Below, in pieces: positions 1 through 7,733 of a stretch of 16,778 bases of DNA. This DNA comes from Chloroflexota bacterium (lineage in GTDB: Bacteria; Chloroflexota; Ktedonobacteria; Ktedonobacterales; Ktedonobacteraceae): NCBI GenBank assembly GCA_027316975.1, contig DAHVFL010000037.1, positions 1 through 16,778 of the forward strand, given 5' to 3'. Under the pieces are notes generated by a model that ran no database searches, was not told the DNA's origin, and worked only from the letters and a program-made list of their open reading frames with translations. Made by a program: the position numbers and the translations under genes. Each line of letters starts with the position of its first letter. The first letter of the stretch is position 1.

Positions 1-17
1 ATAGTACGCCTCCTTCC
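1..17 (-). promoter_or_regulatory. Ribosome binding site of the next gene (probably cydB)
   Basis: On the minus strand the bases just after the cydA stop read GGAAGGAGG followed by GCGTACTAT, which runs off the window. This is a near-perfect Shine-Dalgarno sequence with no start codon left in the window. A gene must start within a few bases beyond position 1. By family context it should be cydB, the second subunit of the bd oxidase. Confidence 0.6.
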
Positions 18-1378
18 TACACGGGAATTTGCTGCTGCTGGCTGCGCGATTGCCCTGCCGCCAGCTCGGCCCATTCCATTTTCGGCAGCGGGGTTCGCGC
101 CAGGCGTAGCAGGAAAAAGATCAACGCAATCGCCAGCACTACATATATGCCTGAGAAGACCAGGAAGCTGATATTCAGCCAGGGCGCGGTTGTGACAGCA
201 TCGGCGGTGCGCAGGTAGCCATAAATGACCCACGGCTGCCGTCCCAGTTCAGTCACCATCCAGCCCAGCTCAATCGCCAGAAACGACAACGGCCCGGCCA
301 GTACAATGCCTATCAACAGCAGGCGATTTTGCGGTATCTTGCGCTTGCGCAGGAAGTAGAGCATCCAGAAGAGCCACCCTATAAACAGCGCGTAGAAGCC
401 ACTGGCGACCATACCATCAAACGAGGTATGCACCGGCAATGGATTGGGACGATCATTGACCGGAAAAGAGTTCAGCCCGCGAATGGTAGAATTGGGGTCA
501 AACGTCGCCAGCCAGCTCAATCCACGCGGTATCTCAAGCGCGTAATAGACTTTCCCGGTAGCAGGGTCGGCCAGCCCGCCAATTTCGAGCGGCGCGCCCT
601 TCGTCGTCTGAAACAGACCCTCCATAGCTGCCAGCTTGGCAGGCTGCCAGGTATTCAGAAAGCGCGCATTGGCATCGCCACTGACGATCTGCAACGGAAT
701 CGCAATCGCGCCGGTGGCGAGCGCCAGCATCAGGCCCTTGCGGTAATACCCGTCGCGCTTGCCGCGCAGCATGGCCCAGCCATAGACGGCGGCCACACCA
801 AACCCCGTCGCCACATAGGATGCCAGGATCATGTGAATGGTTTCATACGGCGTGCTGGGATTGAACATGGCCTGAATGGGATCAATATTCGTGACCTGCC
901 CGTTTTTAATCACGAAACCCGCCGGTGTGTTCATCCACGCATTTGTGCTGACGATAAACCAGGCCGACACCAACCCGCTAATCCAGATAGGGAACGAGCA
1001 GAGCCAGTGCGCCCGCGGCGTCAGCCTGTCCCAGCCATACAGGTACAGGCCCAGGAAGATCGCCTCCAGGAAAAACGCGAAGCCCTCGAAGGCGAAGGCC
1101 GGGCCGACGACGGAACCCGCGAACTTGATCCAGGTGGGCCAGAGCAGGCCCAGTTCAAACGACAGAATAGTACCCGATACAGCGCCGATAGCGAAGAGAA
1201 TTGCCGACGCTCGCGCCCAGCGCCGTGTCAGCGCCATCCACTCCGGATTCTTTGTGCGCAGCGCCAGCCCTTCCGCGATACACATCAATAGCGGCAAGCC
1301 CACGCCTAACGACGCAAAAATGATATGAAACGCGAGCGATGTACCCATCTGCGCTCGCGCAGCCAGTAAATCCGACAT
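17..1378 (-). CDS. cydA: Cytochrome bd-type quinol oxidase subunit I
   Basis: This is the catalytic membrane subunit of cytochrome bd oxidase, which oxidises quinol and reduces oxygen to water without pumping protons. It has 453 residues and about nine hydrophobic helices. Visible family residues are H18 (heme ligand), E98 and E105 in the heme b595/d region, H182, M323 (likely heme b558 axial ligand), K248 and E253 in the quinol loop, and the GRQPW motif at 379-383. The quinol loop is short, as in the cyanide-insensitive/Gram-positive-type enzymes rather than the long-loop E. coli form. D321 stands where E. coli has R391, which I recall as common in this alternative group. The start at 1378 is preceded by AGGGGGT about 6 bases upstream. 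The stop is followed by a strong ribosome binding site at the window edge, so cydB probably follows. Confidence 0.96.
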   Translation of the reverse strand: MSDLLAARAQMGTSLAFHIIFASLGVGLPLLMCIAEGLALRTKNPEWMALTRRWARASAILFAIGAVSGTILSFELGLLWPTWIKFAGSVVGPAFAFEGFAFFLEAIFLGLYLYGWDRLTPRAHWLCSFPIWISGLVSAWFIVSTNAWMNTPAGFVIKNGQVTNIDPIQAMFNPSTPYETIHMILASYVATGFGVAAVYGWAMLRGKRDGYYRKGLMLALATGAIAIPLQIVSGDANARFLNTWQPAKLAAMEGLFQTTKGAPLEIGGLADPATGKVYYALEIPRGLSWLATFDPNSTIRGLNSFPVNDRPNPLPVHTSFDGMVASGFYALFIGWLFWMLYFLRKRKIPQNRLLLIGIVLAGPLSFLAIELGWMVTELGRQPWVIYGYLRTADAVTTAPWLNISFLVFSGIYVVLAIALIFFLLRLARTPLPKMEWAELAAGQSRSQQQQIPV

Positions 1379-1422
1379 AGCGATACCCCCTGACTGTCGC
1401 CGGTAATAGCGTATTCACCTCA

Positions 1423-1454
1423 GCACTATTACGCGCTACCAGGCGTAACAGTGC
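1423..1454 (-). promoter_or_regulatory. Stem-loop in the cydA leader
   Basis: On the minus strand the arms GCACTGTTACGC and GCGTAATAGTGC pair over 12 positions, with one G-U pair and an 8-base loop. The hairpin lies about 45 bases upstream of the cydA start. The one imperfect position pairs as G-U on the minus strand but would be A-C on the plus strand, so the structure fits an RNA of cydA sense. It is not followed by a T run, so it is not a standard terminator. A DNA-binding protein's dyad site is the alternative reading. It does not match the Rex or FNR consensus that I know. Confidence 0.55.
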
Positions 1455-1500
1455 CAGCCATCAATTTCAAACACCTTCATTTTTTCTTTAGCCTGCTTAG

Positions 1501-1529
1501 ATTGTAGGAGCCGGAAACACAGTAAACAA
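1501..1529 (-). promoter_or_regulatory. Candidate cydA promoter
   Basis: On the minus strand TTGTTT (1524-1529) is followed after 17 bases by TACAAT (1501-1506). The -10 matches 5 of 6 consensus bases and the -35 matches 3 of 6. Transcription would begin near 1494 and give a leader of about 115 bases that contains the stem-loop at 1423-1454. Confidence 0.4.
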
Positions 1530-1576
1530 CAGGAGTTTCCCTGATTCTATATCAGACTTTCCCCTATGGGCTACTA

Positions 1577-1585
1577 TGCTATAAT
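1577..1585 (+). promoter_or_regulatory. Extended -10 promoter
   Basis: TGC followed by TATAAT (1580-1585) is a perfect extended -10 element. No good -35 is visible, as expected when the TGn extension is present. The transcript would begin near 1592, just ahead of the GAGGT ribosome binding site (about 1603) of the gene at 1614. It is divergent from the candidate cydA promoter. Confidence 0.6.
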
Positions 1586-1613
1586 CTCGGTACATATATC
1601 GCGAGGTCATAGA

Positions 1614-2276
1614 ATGCTTACTCAAACCACAGCAGCAGAAAAGATACTCAGGCGTTTCAAGGGTCTGCGCCTGCATTTGCAGGAGAACGAAACGCCACTC
1701 TTCACCATGCCCGCCATCTGGGACGGCGGTCAGGAATCGCATGGCACAGCCTGCGATATTATCGTGACCAACCAGCGCGTCTTCGGCTATATCTATTCGA
1801 CGTTTCCTCGCGAGCGGCTCTTCCTCGACGCGCTTCCGCTCGCCTCTATCCGCGCCGTTACGCTGCGCGAAAAATCCTTTGAGCCGCTTTTTCGCGAGCT
1901 GCTGCTCAGCAGCAGTAAGCGCAAAATCTACATTCGCGCTCCGCGCCAGAAAATCGAAAGCTTACAGGCAACACTCCGCGCGGCTATAGCGCAAAAGAGA
2001 GATGAAACACGGCCAGACGCTGATGTGGTCGAAACACCGTCAGTGATAACCGCACAAACGCAAACTCCTGTATATGGGAAACAGGACATGCGCGGCACGT
2101 TCGAGCGTTCCCCGCTGGCAATCGTCGCGCTTTTCGTAGGTGGCCTGGCGCTTGAAATTCTCGGCGCGGTTCTCTGGATCGTTTCACAAAGCGCGCAAAC
2201 TGGCCTGCCCTTGTGCGCGGCAGGTTTTGTGGCGGTCGTCACCTCGATTCTGGTCCTGCGACAGAGACGCGCGTAA
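1614..2276 (+). CDS. PH-like domain protein with two C-terminal membrane helices
   Basis: Function unknown. The 220-residue chain starts at the ATG at 1614, chosen because GAGGT lies 7 bases upstream and the promoter lies at 1577-1585. An in-frame ATG at 1566 lies upstream of the promoter's -10. The N-terminal half has alternating strands with the segment DIIVTNQRVFGYIY, which resembles the TNQR turn of bacterial PH-like domains. It ends in a helix rich in basic residues (about residues 110-130). A polar linker of about 40 residues follows, then two hydrophobic helices near the C terminus and a basic tail. This suggests a cytoplasmic PH-like fold tethered to the membrane. No catalytic motif is visible. 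It is convergent with the next gene, whose stop is only 16 bases away. Confidence 0.75.
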   Translation: MLTQTTAAEKILRRFKGLRLHLQENETPLFTMPAIWDGGQESHGTACDIIVTNQRVFGYIYSTFPRERLFLDALPLASIRAVTLREKSFEPLFRELLLSSSKRKIYIRAPRQKIESLQATLRAAIAQKRDETRPDADVVETPSVITAQTQTPVYGKQDMRGTFERSPLAIVALFVGGLALEILGAVLWIVSQSAQTGLPLCAAGFVAVVTSILVLRQRRA

Positions 2277-2292
2277 GGTCATTCGCCGGAGA

Positions 2293-3690
2293 TCACAGGT
2301 TGCGTACTTTTATATATACATCTGCGATCACCTGGCGACCTGCCCACCGTTGGGCTAATTGCTTCTCATAGGCGTTGGTGACAGGTAAGAATGGGAAAAG
2401 GCGATGCGCCGCGCTATTGACCGCCAGCAACACGCCAAAACGCTGCATTACATACGCGACGACAGGTGGCGGCGCTGTTGGCGTTGGTACTGGAAACAGG
2501 CCCGTTTGCATCTTGAACTCGATCAGACAGCCTGACGCAAATGTCGTACCTTGTATAGCTTTCATTGAGGATTGCGTATCTTGACGGGTAGTGGCAGGAA
2601 CAGCATTCTCCAGGTTGTACAAATCATTCATAGCGGCATCACATACAGGATCACCGGAGTAGGCATAGTCACCAGTCACGCTCATTGACACACCCCAGCG
2701 CTGACCATCCCAGGTAATATTCAATGGCATCGCGATATCGTTTTGCTGCCCGCGAATAAAAGTATCTGCCTGGTTATCCGCAACTAGCCGTCCATCCAAT
2801 GCGCTAAAGCGCCAGAACAGTTGCACATGAACGGTCGCCTGCCACAGGGTTGAGGACACCCGGCCGTCAGACGCAGCATAGAAGAACGGAGTGCAGAATA
2901 GATGGCAGTTCTGGCCGTTGGACGCGCACGCCCCTCCAGCGCAGGAAACACGTGACCAGCTGGTCGTATCAAGTTGCAGGCGCAGCGTCGCCTTGAGTGG
3001 TTGATGAGCGTTCGCGAAACAAAGCGCCGCAACCTGCAACACGGTACACGAAGGCGAGTTCGGCCCGGCTACCTCAGCAGTCTGCGCGTACAAATCTCCT
3101 GCGCGCACCATCTCGCTGGACTGCCGGCTATCCAACACCGCCTGTGTAGCCTGTAGCAATGCAGCACGCTGCACCGTCGAGAGCATAGTGAGATCTGTTG
3201 GAAAACTGATATATGAGCTGGTTCCACCTGACATTGGAGGAATTTCAGGATGCTTGCATGTATCAATACCAGACCCCTCAGGAACCGTAATGATACACTG
3301 CTGCGGTGAAAATGGGTCGGCGCGCCACAACAGCGTGTGCTTCCCGCGAGTCAAACTGAAGAGTGGGTAGATTCCGCCTGAAGCCATTTTGACAGCCTGC
3401 CCATCCACAGATAGATGCCCCCAGGGCGGGTTGGCATCCAACCGGTAAGAGAATATGGTCTGTACCGGCGCGGGAATTAGGAACCGTCTGATGGGCGTGC
3501 TACTAAACAGGATAATCACTACCGCCAGCGCCACCATTCCCACCATCGCCATTGTCAACGGCCCTTTATGCCTGCGCGCAAATAAGCGCGCATTGCCAGG
3601 AGCAAGACCGGCAGCTTTTCCCTCGTCCAGGCTCGTAATCTCAACATCTAAGTCGTCCTGCGACTCTTCAAGCTCACCATTACGCATCAT
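2293..3690 (-). CDS. Single-pass membrane protein with PEGA-like extracellular part
   Basis: Function unknown. The 465-residue chain has an acidic cytoplasmic N terminus (about 1-43), one membrane helix (about 46-64), and a long outer domain. Residues about 82-136 (a short strand, a GxLSVDG turn, then strands ending in a Gly-Lys-His turn) look like a PEGA-type beta domain. The outer part is cysteine-rich for a bacterial protein (for example C132, C145, C215, C224, C250, C255, C262, C266), which fits disulfide bonding outside the cell. A TPTAPPP stretch lies near the C terminus. Two ATG codons stand side by side at 3685-3690. The GGGG upstream is better spaced for the second, so the true start may be 3687. 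The topology is a Ser/Thr-kinase-like sensor without a kinase. I recognise no known family across the whole length. Confidence 0.75.
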   Translation of the reverse strand: MMRNGELEESQDDLDVEITSLDEGKAAGLAPGNARLFARRHKGPLTMAMVGMVALAVVIILFSSTPIRRFLIPAPVQTIFSYRLDANPPWGHLSVDGQAVKMASGGIYPLFSLTRGKHTLLWRADPFSPQQCIITVPEGSGIDTCKHPEIPPMSGGTSSYISFPTDLTMLSTVQRAALLQATQAVLDSRQSSEMVRAGDLYAQTAEVAGPNSPSCTVLQVAALCFANAHQPLKATLRLQLDTTSWSRVSCAGGACASNGQNCHLFCTPFFYAASDGRVSSTLWQATVHVQLFWRFSALDGRLVADNQADTFIRGQQNDIAMPLNITWDGQRWGVSMSVTGDYAYSGDPVCDAAMNDLYNLENAVPATTRQDTQSSMKAIQGTTFASGCLIEFKMQTGLFPVPTPTAPPPVVAYVMQRFGVLLAVNSAAHRLFPFLPVTNAYEKQLAQRWAGRQVIADVYIKVRNL

Positions 3691-3779
3691 GTCCCCGTCT
3701 AGTAATAATTTTTCCTTCCACTATCAGATGTACTTCCTCCCTACTGAGCTATACGCATTCTATTGACGCGCTACCCATA

Positions 3780-3785
3780 ATTATA
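3780..3785 (-). promoter_or_regulatory. Candidate -10 of the 465-residue protein gene
   Basis: TATAAT on the minus strand, preceded directly by TG. The -35 region is poor. Transcription would begin near 3773, about 83 bases upstream of the start codon. The rest of 3691-3930 is AT-rich non-coding DNA that also holds the promoter of the restriction gene facing right. Confidence 0.35.
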
Positions 3786-3885
3786 CATCCATCACTGAAA
3801 AGAAGCTGAACGCAATGCTGCCGGTAGCAATTTTCCTCTTGCATGAAGAGCCGCTTTACGTTACACTAAGCGAACCATACACCTG

Positions 3886-3894
3886 TGTTTTAAT
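3886..3894 (+). promoter_or_regulatory. Candidate extended -10 of the restriction enzyme gene
   Basis: TGT followed by TTTAAT (3889-3894), 5 of 6 matches to the -10 consensus with a TGn extension. Transcription near 3901 would precede GAGG (3914-3917) and the start at 3931. A second possible promoter lies upstream: TTGCAT (3839-3844), 17 bases, TACACT (3862-3867). I cannot choose between them. Confidence 0.35.
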
Positions 3895-3930
3895 GTCTAT
3901 CTTAGCAAGTGTTGAGGATAATTCTTAAAA

Positions 3931-6900
3931 ATGTCAGTTTCGCCTTCACCCTCTCACGCGACAGATACAACCACTATTTCTTTAGATCAAGTAATTGCGA
4001 GTTTCAAACAATCAGTTATTGACCGTTTTCAAATCATGGCAGGCAATCAGCTATGTGGCTATCGGGAGTATCTGTCTATACCTGAAACCTCAGATATCCG
4101 CAGCAGCGATGAAGCAAATGCCGTTGACCAACAATTTACTCGTTATATTCTCGAATGGCTTGGCTTCACTCCCTCAGACTGGACCTATAACCAGCCCCAG
4201 GCTGGCACAGGCAAGAAGTTAAATCGCCCTGATTATAGCATAAGAGGGTCTGTAGGTACCGCTTTCATCGTCGAAGATAAAAATAGCTCGATAGATTGCA
4301 ATGGCGAAGAACACCTGAAACAGATGCGCCGCTACTGTCTCGGCACTGCCGGCTATGCCGTCTGGTGTAATATGCGCAGGCTAATGGCAGTGCGTTTTAT
4401 GCCGGAGAATACCCTCACACATGAAACACTGGTCGATGTATCAATAGAAAAGCTCTTTGGCCCGCAGCCGCTGTTGAAAGATGAAGACAATATTCAGGCT
4501 ACTAACCTCGCCTTGTTCCAACTGCTCTTTAGCAAAAACCGCTTCACAAACTTCAAGACGCTGGCCGAGAAAATCGGCGTTGACGAGCAAACGTTTGAGC
4601 AAAGAGCCATACCTATCGATACGCCGCAGGCCATCGATAACTTCATCAGTGGCAGCCGCCAGACCCTCAATCATCTGAAACTGGCCGCGCTATCGCAAAT
4701 TCTGGAGGCCAGGTCCCGCAACAAAAACATCACCGACAGAGAAAACCTTTTGCACCATGAGTGGATGGAGGCCGCGCGCGACTTCACGCAGCGTATCAAC
4801 TACGACATCATAAGCAAGCCGGTATTCGAGGCGATCGCGCAACTCACGCCCCGCGTAGGCATATTACCATCCTCAGAGATCTATGGCATCGGTAAGATTG
4901 TCAAAGAAGCAAGTAGAAAGACAATGGGCGTATCCAGGTTTTCTGCTACCATGCTTCCCCTGTTTGAAATCTGGCTTGACCGCGCTCTACATATCAACAG
5001 CGCACTGTTGAGACAGCAATTTGATGCAGCCGACCCCTTCAGAATTGTCCAGGCGTACCAGATTTGGAGCGAGCGACAGAGCGATCAAGAAGATGTGAAA
5101 CCCGAAATTTTTGCCGAGCAGGTAGCCTATGTTTTCTTTGTGCGACTGCTGCTGGTGCGCGTTTTAGAAGATAAGCGCATTATCTCCCCGCGCCTGGCAA
5201 GCGACGGCGGTTTTCTCGAATGGAGCAACTATATCACGCGGCACTTCCAGGAGCTAGACGGCATTGGCATCCTGAACGAAAACTTTTCCAACATCCTGGC
5301 CCGCAAAGCCAGCAATTCTTATTTGCATTTCTTCCAGCAAGCCGTTTTTGACTGGTTCGATCCCGATGATTTTCTACTCGTCGAAACGCTTGAATTTCTC
5401 TGTCGCTACAATTTCCACAGCATCACAAGCGACATCATCGGCTTTACCTACGAAGCCTATATCGAGCGCAATGCGCGCGACCGCAAAGGGCATTTTCTTA
5501 CCCGCCACGACGTGGTGGAGTACATGCTCGACTTGCTGGACTATACGGGGCCACAAATCATCGGGCGTAACATCCTTGACCCCGCGAGCGGCAGCGGCAG
5601 TTTCCTGGTACACGCCGCCAGACGCTATCGTAGAGCATTAGTCACTTATTTTTGCAATTCACGCGGACTGCCAGATAGCGAAGATAGCCTGCAATCCAAT
5701 GCTGCGCTGCGCAAGGAGTTTGCCAGCCGCTATATTCAAGACCTCACCACCTCTTTCTGTGGCATGGAGCTAAATCCATTCGCCTGCTATCTGGCGGAGA
5801 TGAACCTGCTCATTCAAGCGTTGGATGACCTGTTTGTCTTACAGCAGGCAAGCGAAATGCAACCTATCGACCGTTTTCATATCTACAACACCGATAGCCT
5901 GGATGTACCCCGCGAAATCCTTGATCGCCCGGACTTGAATAAAGAGGCAAACCGTATCAGCGTCCCTGATCGACTCAGCAATCGATTAACCGATGACGCC
6001 TACCCCATTAAAGCCATGCTCGATTCCTTTGCGGATGGCTTCTTTTATATCGTCTCCAATCCACCCTATGTGAGCAGCAAACAGGAAGAACTGGATAGCG
6101 CGCGCTATAGAAACGCTGAATTCTACAAAGTCATGCTCTCAGGTGACATGAATCTGTATTTGCTGTTCTTACGGCTGGGCCAGTATTACCTGGCTGACTT
6201 CGGGCAAATGATCTACATTATGCCGCTCACCATTTTTGGAGATAAAAGCGCCAGCGCCGCGCGCAAACAACTCAAAACAGCGCCCTTTAGCCCATCAGTC
6301 GTGGTCAGGTTTTACCGGGGCGACATCCTGTTTCCGGGCGTCGATCAGGCAGTCGCCATTGTGCGAGTCAACCGCTCACAGCCCGTCTCCTCAATCCTGG
6401 TAAGCGGCGGCAACACCATTAAAGAGGCAAGAGCCGCCCAGTTTACGGTTCCTGTAGAAGATGTGCTAGAAGCCGCCCCACAAAACCACATCTGGCAGGG
6501 AAACTGGCTGGTTGCTCAGAGCTTAGAGAGTTTCGCCATTTGGCAGCATGTCAAATCAATAAGCAATAATTTGGCAAACCAGTTAGGCTTTTTTATCGAT
6601 GAAGCATTTGATAGAAAACAGGGCGACATAAACGCCACTCTCCTGAATCCGCTACGCTTAGGCGATAACAATGGCAGCTTTTCTAATGGTGACATTGCTA
6701 TTTATAAGGGCGAAGATGTAAGGCCATTCTCACCATTACCTGCCTCACCCTCCGATTGGGCGAAACCATTGCAAACTGGCACACAGTTGCCTGGAGAATC
6801 TCAATATGCTTCCGAGGTCCTGGAGCAACTCAAGCAGATTACTGGCAACGAAAGAGGTATCATTTTACGCGAAGTAGCTCGCCTGAATACAAGAGAACGA

Positions 6901-7701
6901 CTAACCGCTACCTGGTTTGAAAGAGCTAAAGATAAACCTGTTGCATTCACGCATGAACTTTGGCGCATGGTACTCAAAGATAACGCTACAGAAGAATTTG
7001 GCAAAGCTTTACTGGCAGTTATCCATAGTAACGTGGCGGCTTATCTCGTTAATCTCTTTTCCACCAATAACCATGTAGGTAAAGATGATTTAGGGCGTTT
7101 ACCCATACCCGAACCCGCAAATATGCCCGTGACGCAACTGGCGAAGCTGGCGAATAAGATGCTGAACGAACGCGCCGCGATAGAGAAAGAATTTGTGCTG
7201 AAGTATGGCGCAAAACTTCCAGAGTTTGACGATGGCAACATATATCTCCCGCCCTCCACCTTTCTCGCCGCCACTCGCCTGCCAAAACTGAGCATAGCGG
7301 CGCTGGTTGGACGGGGAGAAGTGAAGAACAATGGGCCTGTGAACGGACGCATACGAGCATTGAGAGCCAGAAACTTGATTATCAGCTCAATAGACCCGAC
7401 TAGACCAAACGCAACAGCATTTGCGCGGGTGCTAAAGCTATTTCTAAACGAGCCTGGACGAGAAAATGAAAGTTGGAGCGAGGCGCAAAACTGGCAATTG
7501 CCGGATAGCATAGCCGCTCAAGTATGGCTGGATAGCTACTATAGCATTAGCCAGCAGGCGCAAAGCAACTGGAACAGGTATGTCGCGCTTCAACAGCAGG
7601 TAGACGAGGTGGTTGCCGGTTGGTATGGCTTCAATAGCTCCCAGCGCGGCGCAATTCACGCGGGTCTGCCCTGGGCCAGGCGGCGGCGAAACCAGCCATA
7701 A
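3931..7701 (+). CDS. Type IIG restriction-modification enzyme (Eco57I-like)
   Basis: A 1256-residue single-chain enzyme that should both methylate adenine (N6) in its target and cut nearby. The N-terminal nuclease (about 55-150) shows a PD-(D/E)xK core: P100-D101 followed by E115-D-K117. A helical connector leads to the methylase. G504-F-T-Y-E and KGHFLTRHDVVEYM (about 519-532) precede motif I, DPASGSGSF at 550-558, which binds S-adenosylmethionine. Motif IV, NPPY, is at 710-713. The part from about 870 to 1056 should be the target recognition domain, and the 200 residues after it are of unclear role. No separate methylase, specificity or restriction gene is adjacent, as expected for a self-contained type IIG system. 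The recognition segment is more AT-rich than the methylase core. GAGG lies 13 bases upstream of the start. PglX of BREX is the main alternative, but no BREX partners are present and PglX lacks the nuclease. Confidence 0.88.
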   Translation: MSVSPSPSHATDTTTISLDQVIASFKQSVIDRFQIMAGNQLCGYREYLSIPETSDIRSSDEANAVDQQFTRYILEWLGFTPSDWTYNQPQAGTGKKLNRPDYSIRGSVGTAFIVEDKNSSIDCNGEEHLKQMRRYCLGTAGYAVWCNMRRLMAVRFMPENTLTHETLVDVSIEKLFGPQPLLKDEDNIQATNLALFQLLFSKNRFTNFKTLAEKIGVDEQTFEQRAIPIDTPQAIDNFISGSRQTLNHLKLAALSQILEARSRNKNITDRENLLHHEWMEAARDFTQRINYDIISKPVFEAIAQLTPRVGILPSSEIYGIGKIVKEASRKTMGVSRFSATMLPLFEIWLDRALHINSALLRQQFDAADPFRIVQAYQIWSERQSDQEDVKPEIFAEQVAYVFFVRLLLVRVLEDKRIISPRLASDGGFLEWSNYITRHFQELDGIGILNENFSNILARKASNSYLHFFQQAVFDWFDPDDFLLVETLEFLCRYNFHSITSDIIGFTYEAYIERNARDRKGHFLTRHDVVEYMLDLLDYTGPQIIGRNILDPASGSGSFLVHAARRYRRALVTYFCNSRGLPDSEDSLQSNAALRKEFASRYIQDLTTSFCGMELNPFACYLAEMNLLIQALDDLFVLQQASEMQPIDRFHIYNTDSLDVPREILDRPDLNKEANRISVPDRLSNRLTDDAYPIKAMLDSFADGFFYIVSNPPYVSSKQEELDSARYRNAEFYKVMLSGDMNLYLLFLRLGQYYLADFGQMIYIMPLTIFGDKSASAARKQLKTAPFSPSVVVRFYRGDILFPGVDQAVAIVRVNRSQPVSSILVSGGNTIKEARAAQFTVPVEDVLEAAPQNHIWQGNWLVAQSLESFAIWQHVKSISNNLANQLGFFIDEAFDRKQGDINATLLNPLRLGDNNGSFSNGDIAIYKGEDVRPFSPLPASPSDWAKPLQTGTQLPGESQYASEVLEQLKQITGNERGIILREVARLNTRERLTATWFERAKDKPVAFTHELWRMVLKDNATEEFGKALLAVIHSNVAAYLVNLFSTNNHVGKDDLGRLPIPEPANMPVTQLAKLANKMLNERAAIEKEFVLKYGAKLPEFDDGNIYLPPSTFLAATRLPKLSIAALVGRGEVKNNGPVNGRIRALRARNLIISSIDPTRPNATAFARVLKLFLNEPGRENESWSEAQNWQLPDSIAAQVWLDSYYSISQQAQSNWNRYVALQQQVDEVVAGWYGFNSSQRGAIHAGLPWARRRRNQP

Positions 7702-7733
7702 AGGATGTTCTCCCGCCGTCCCGTCCAATAGCC

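Noticed and set aside
329..1291. 320-codon plus-strand open frame opposite cydA
   Set aside because: It lies fully antisense to a certain gene, is rich in Arg/Gln/His in the way of shadow frames in GC-rich DNA, and shows no known motif.
3931..7701. Reading the large methylase as BREX PglX or a DISARM methylase
   Set aside because: No BREX or DISARM partner genes lie on either side, and the chain carries its own PD-(D/E)xK nuclease.
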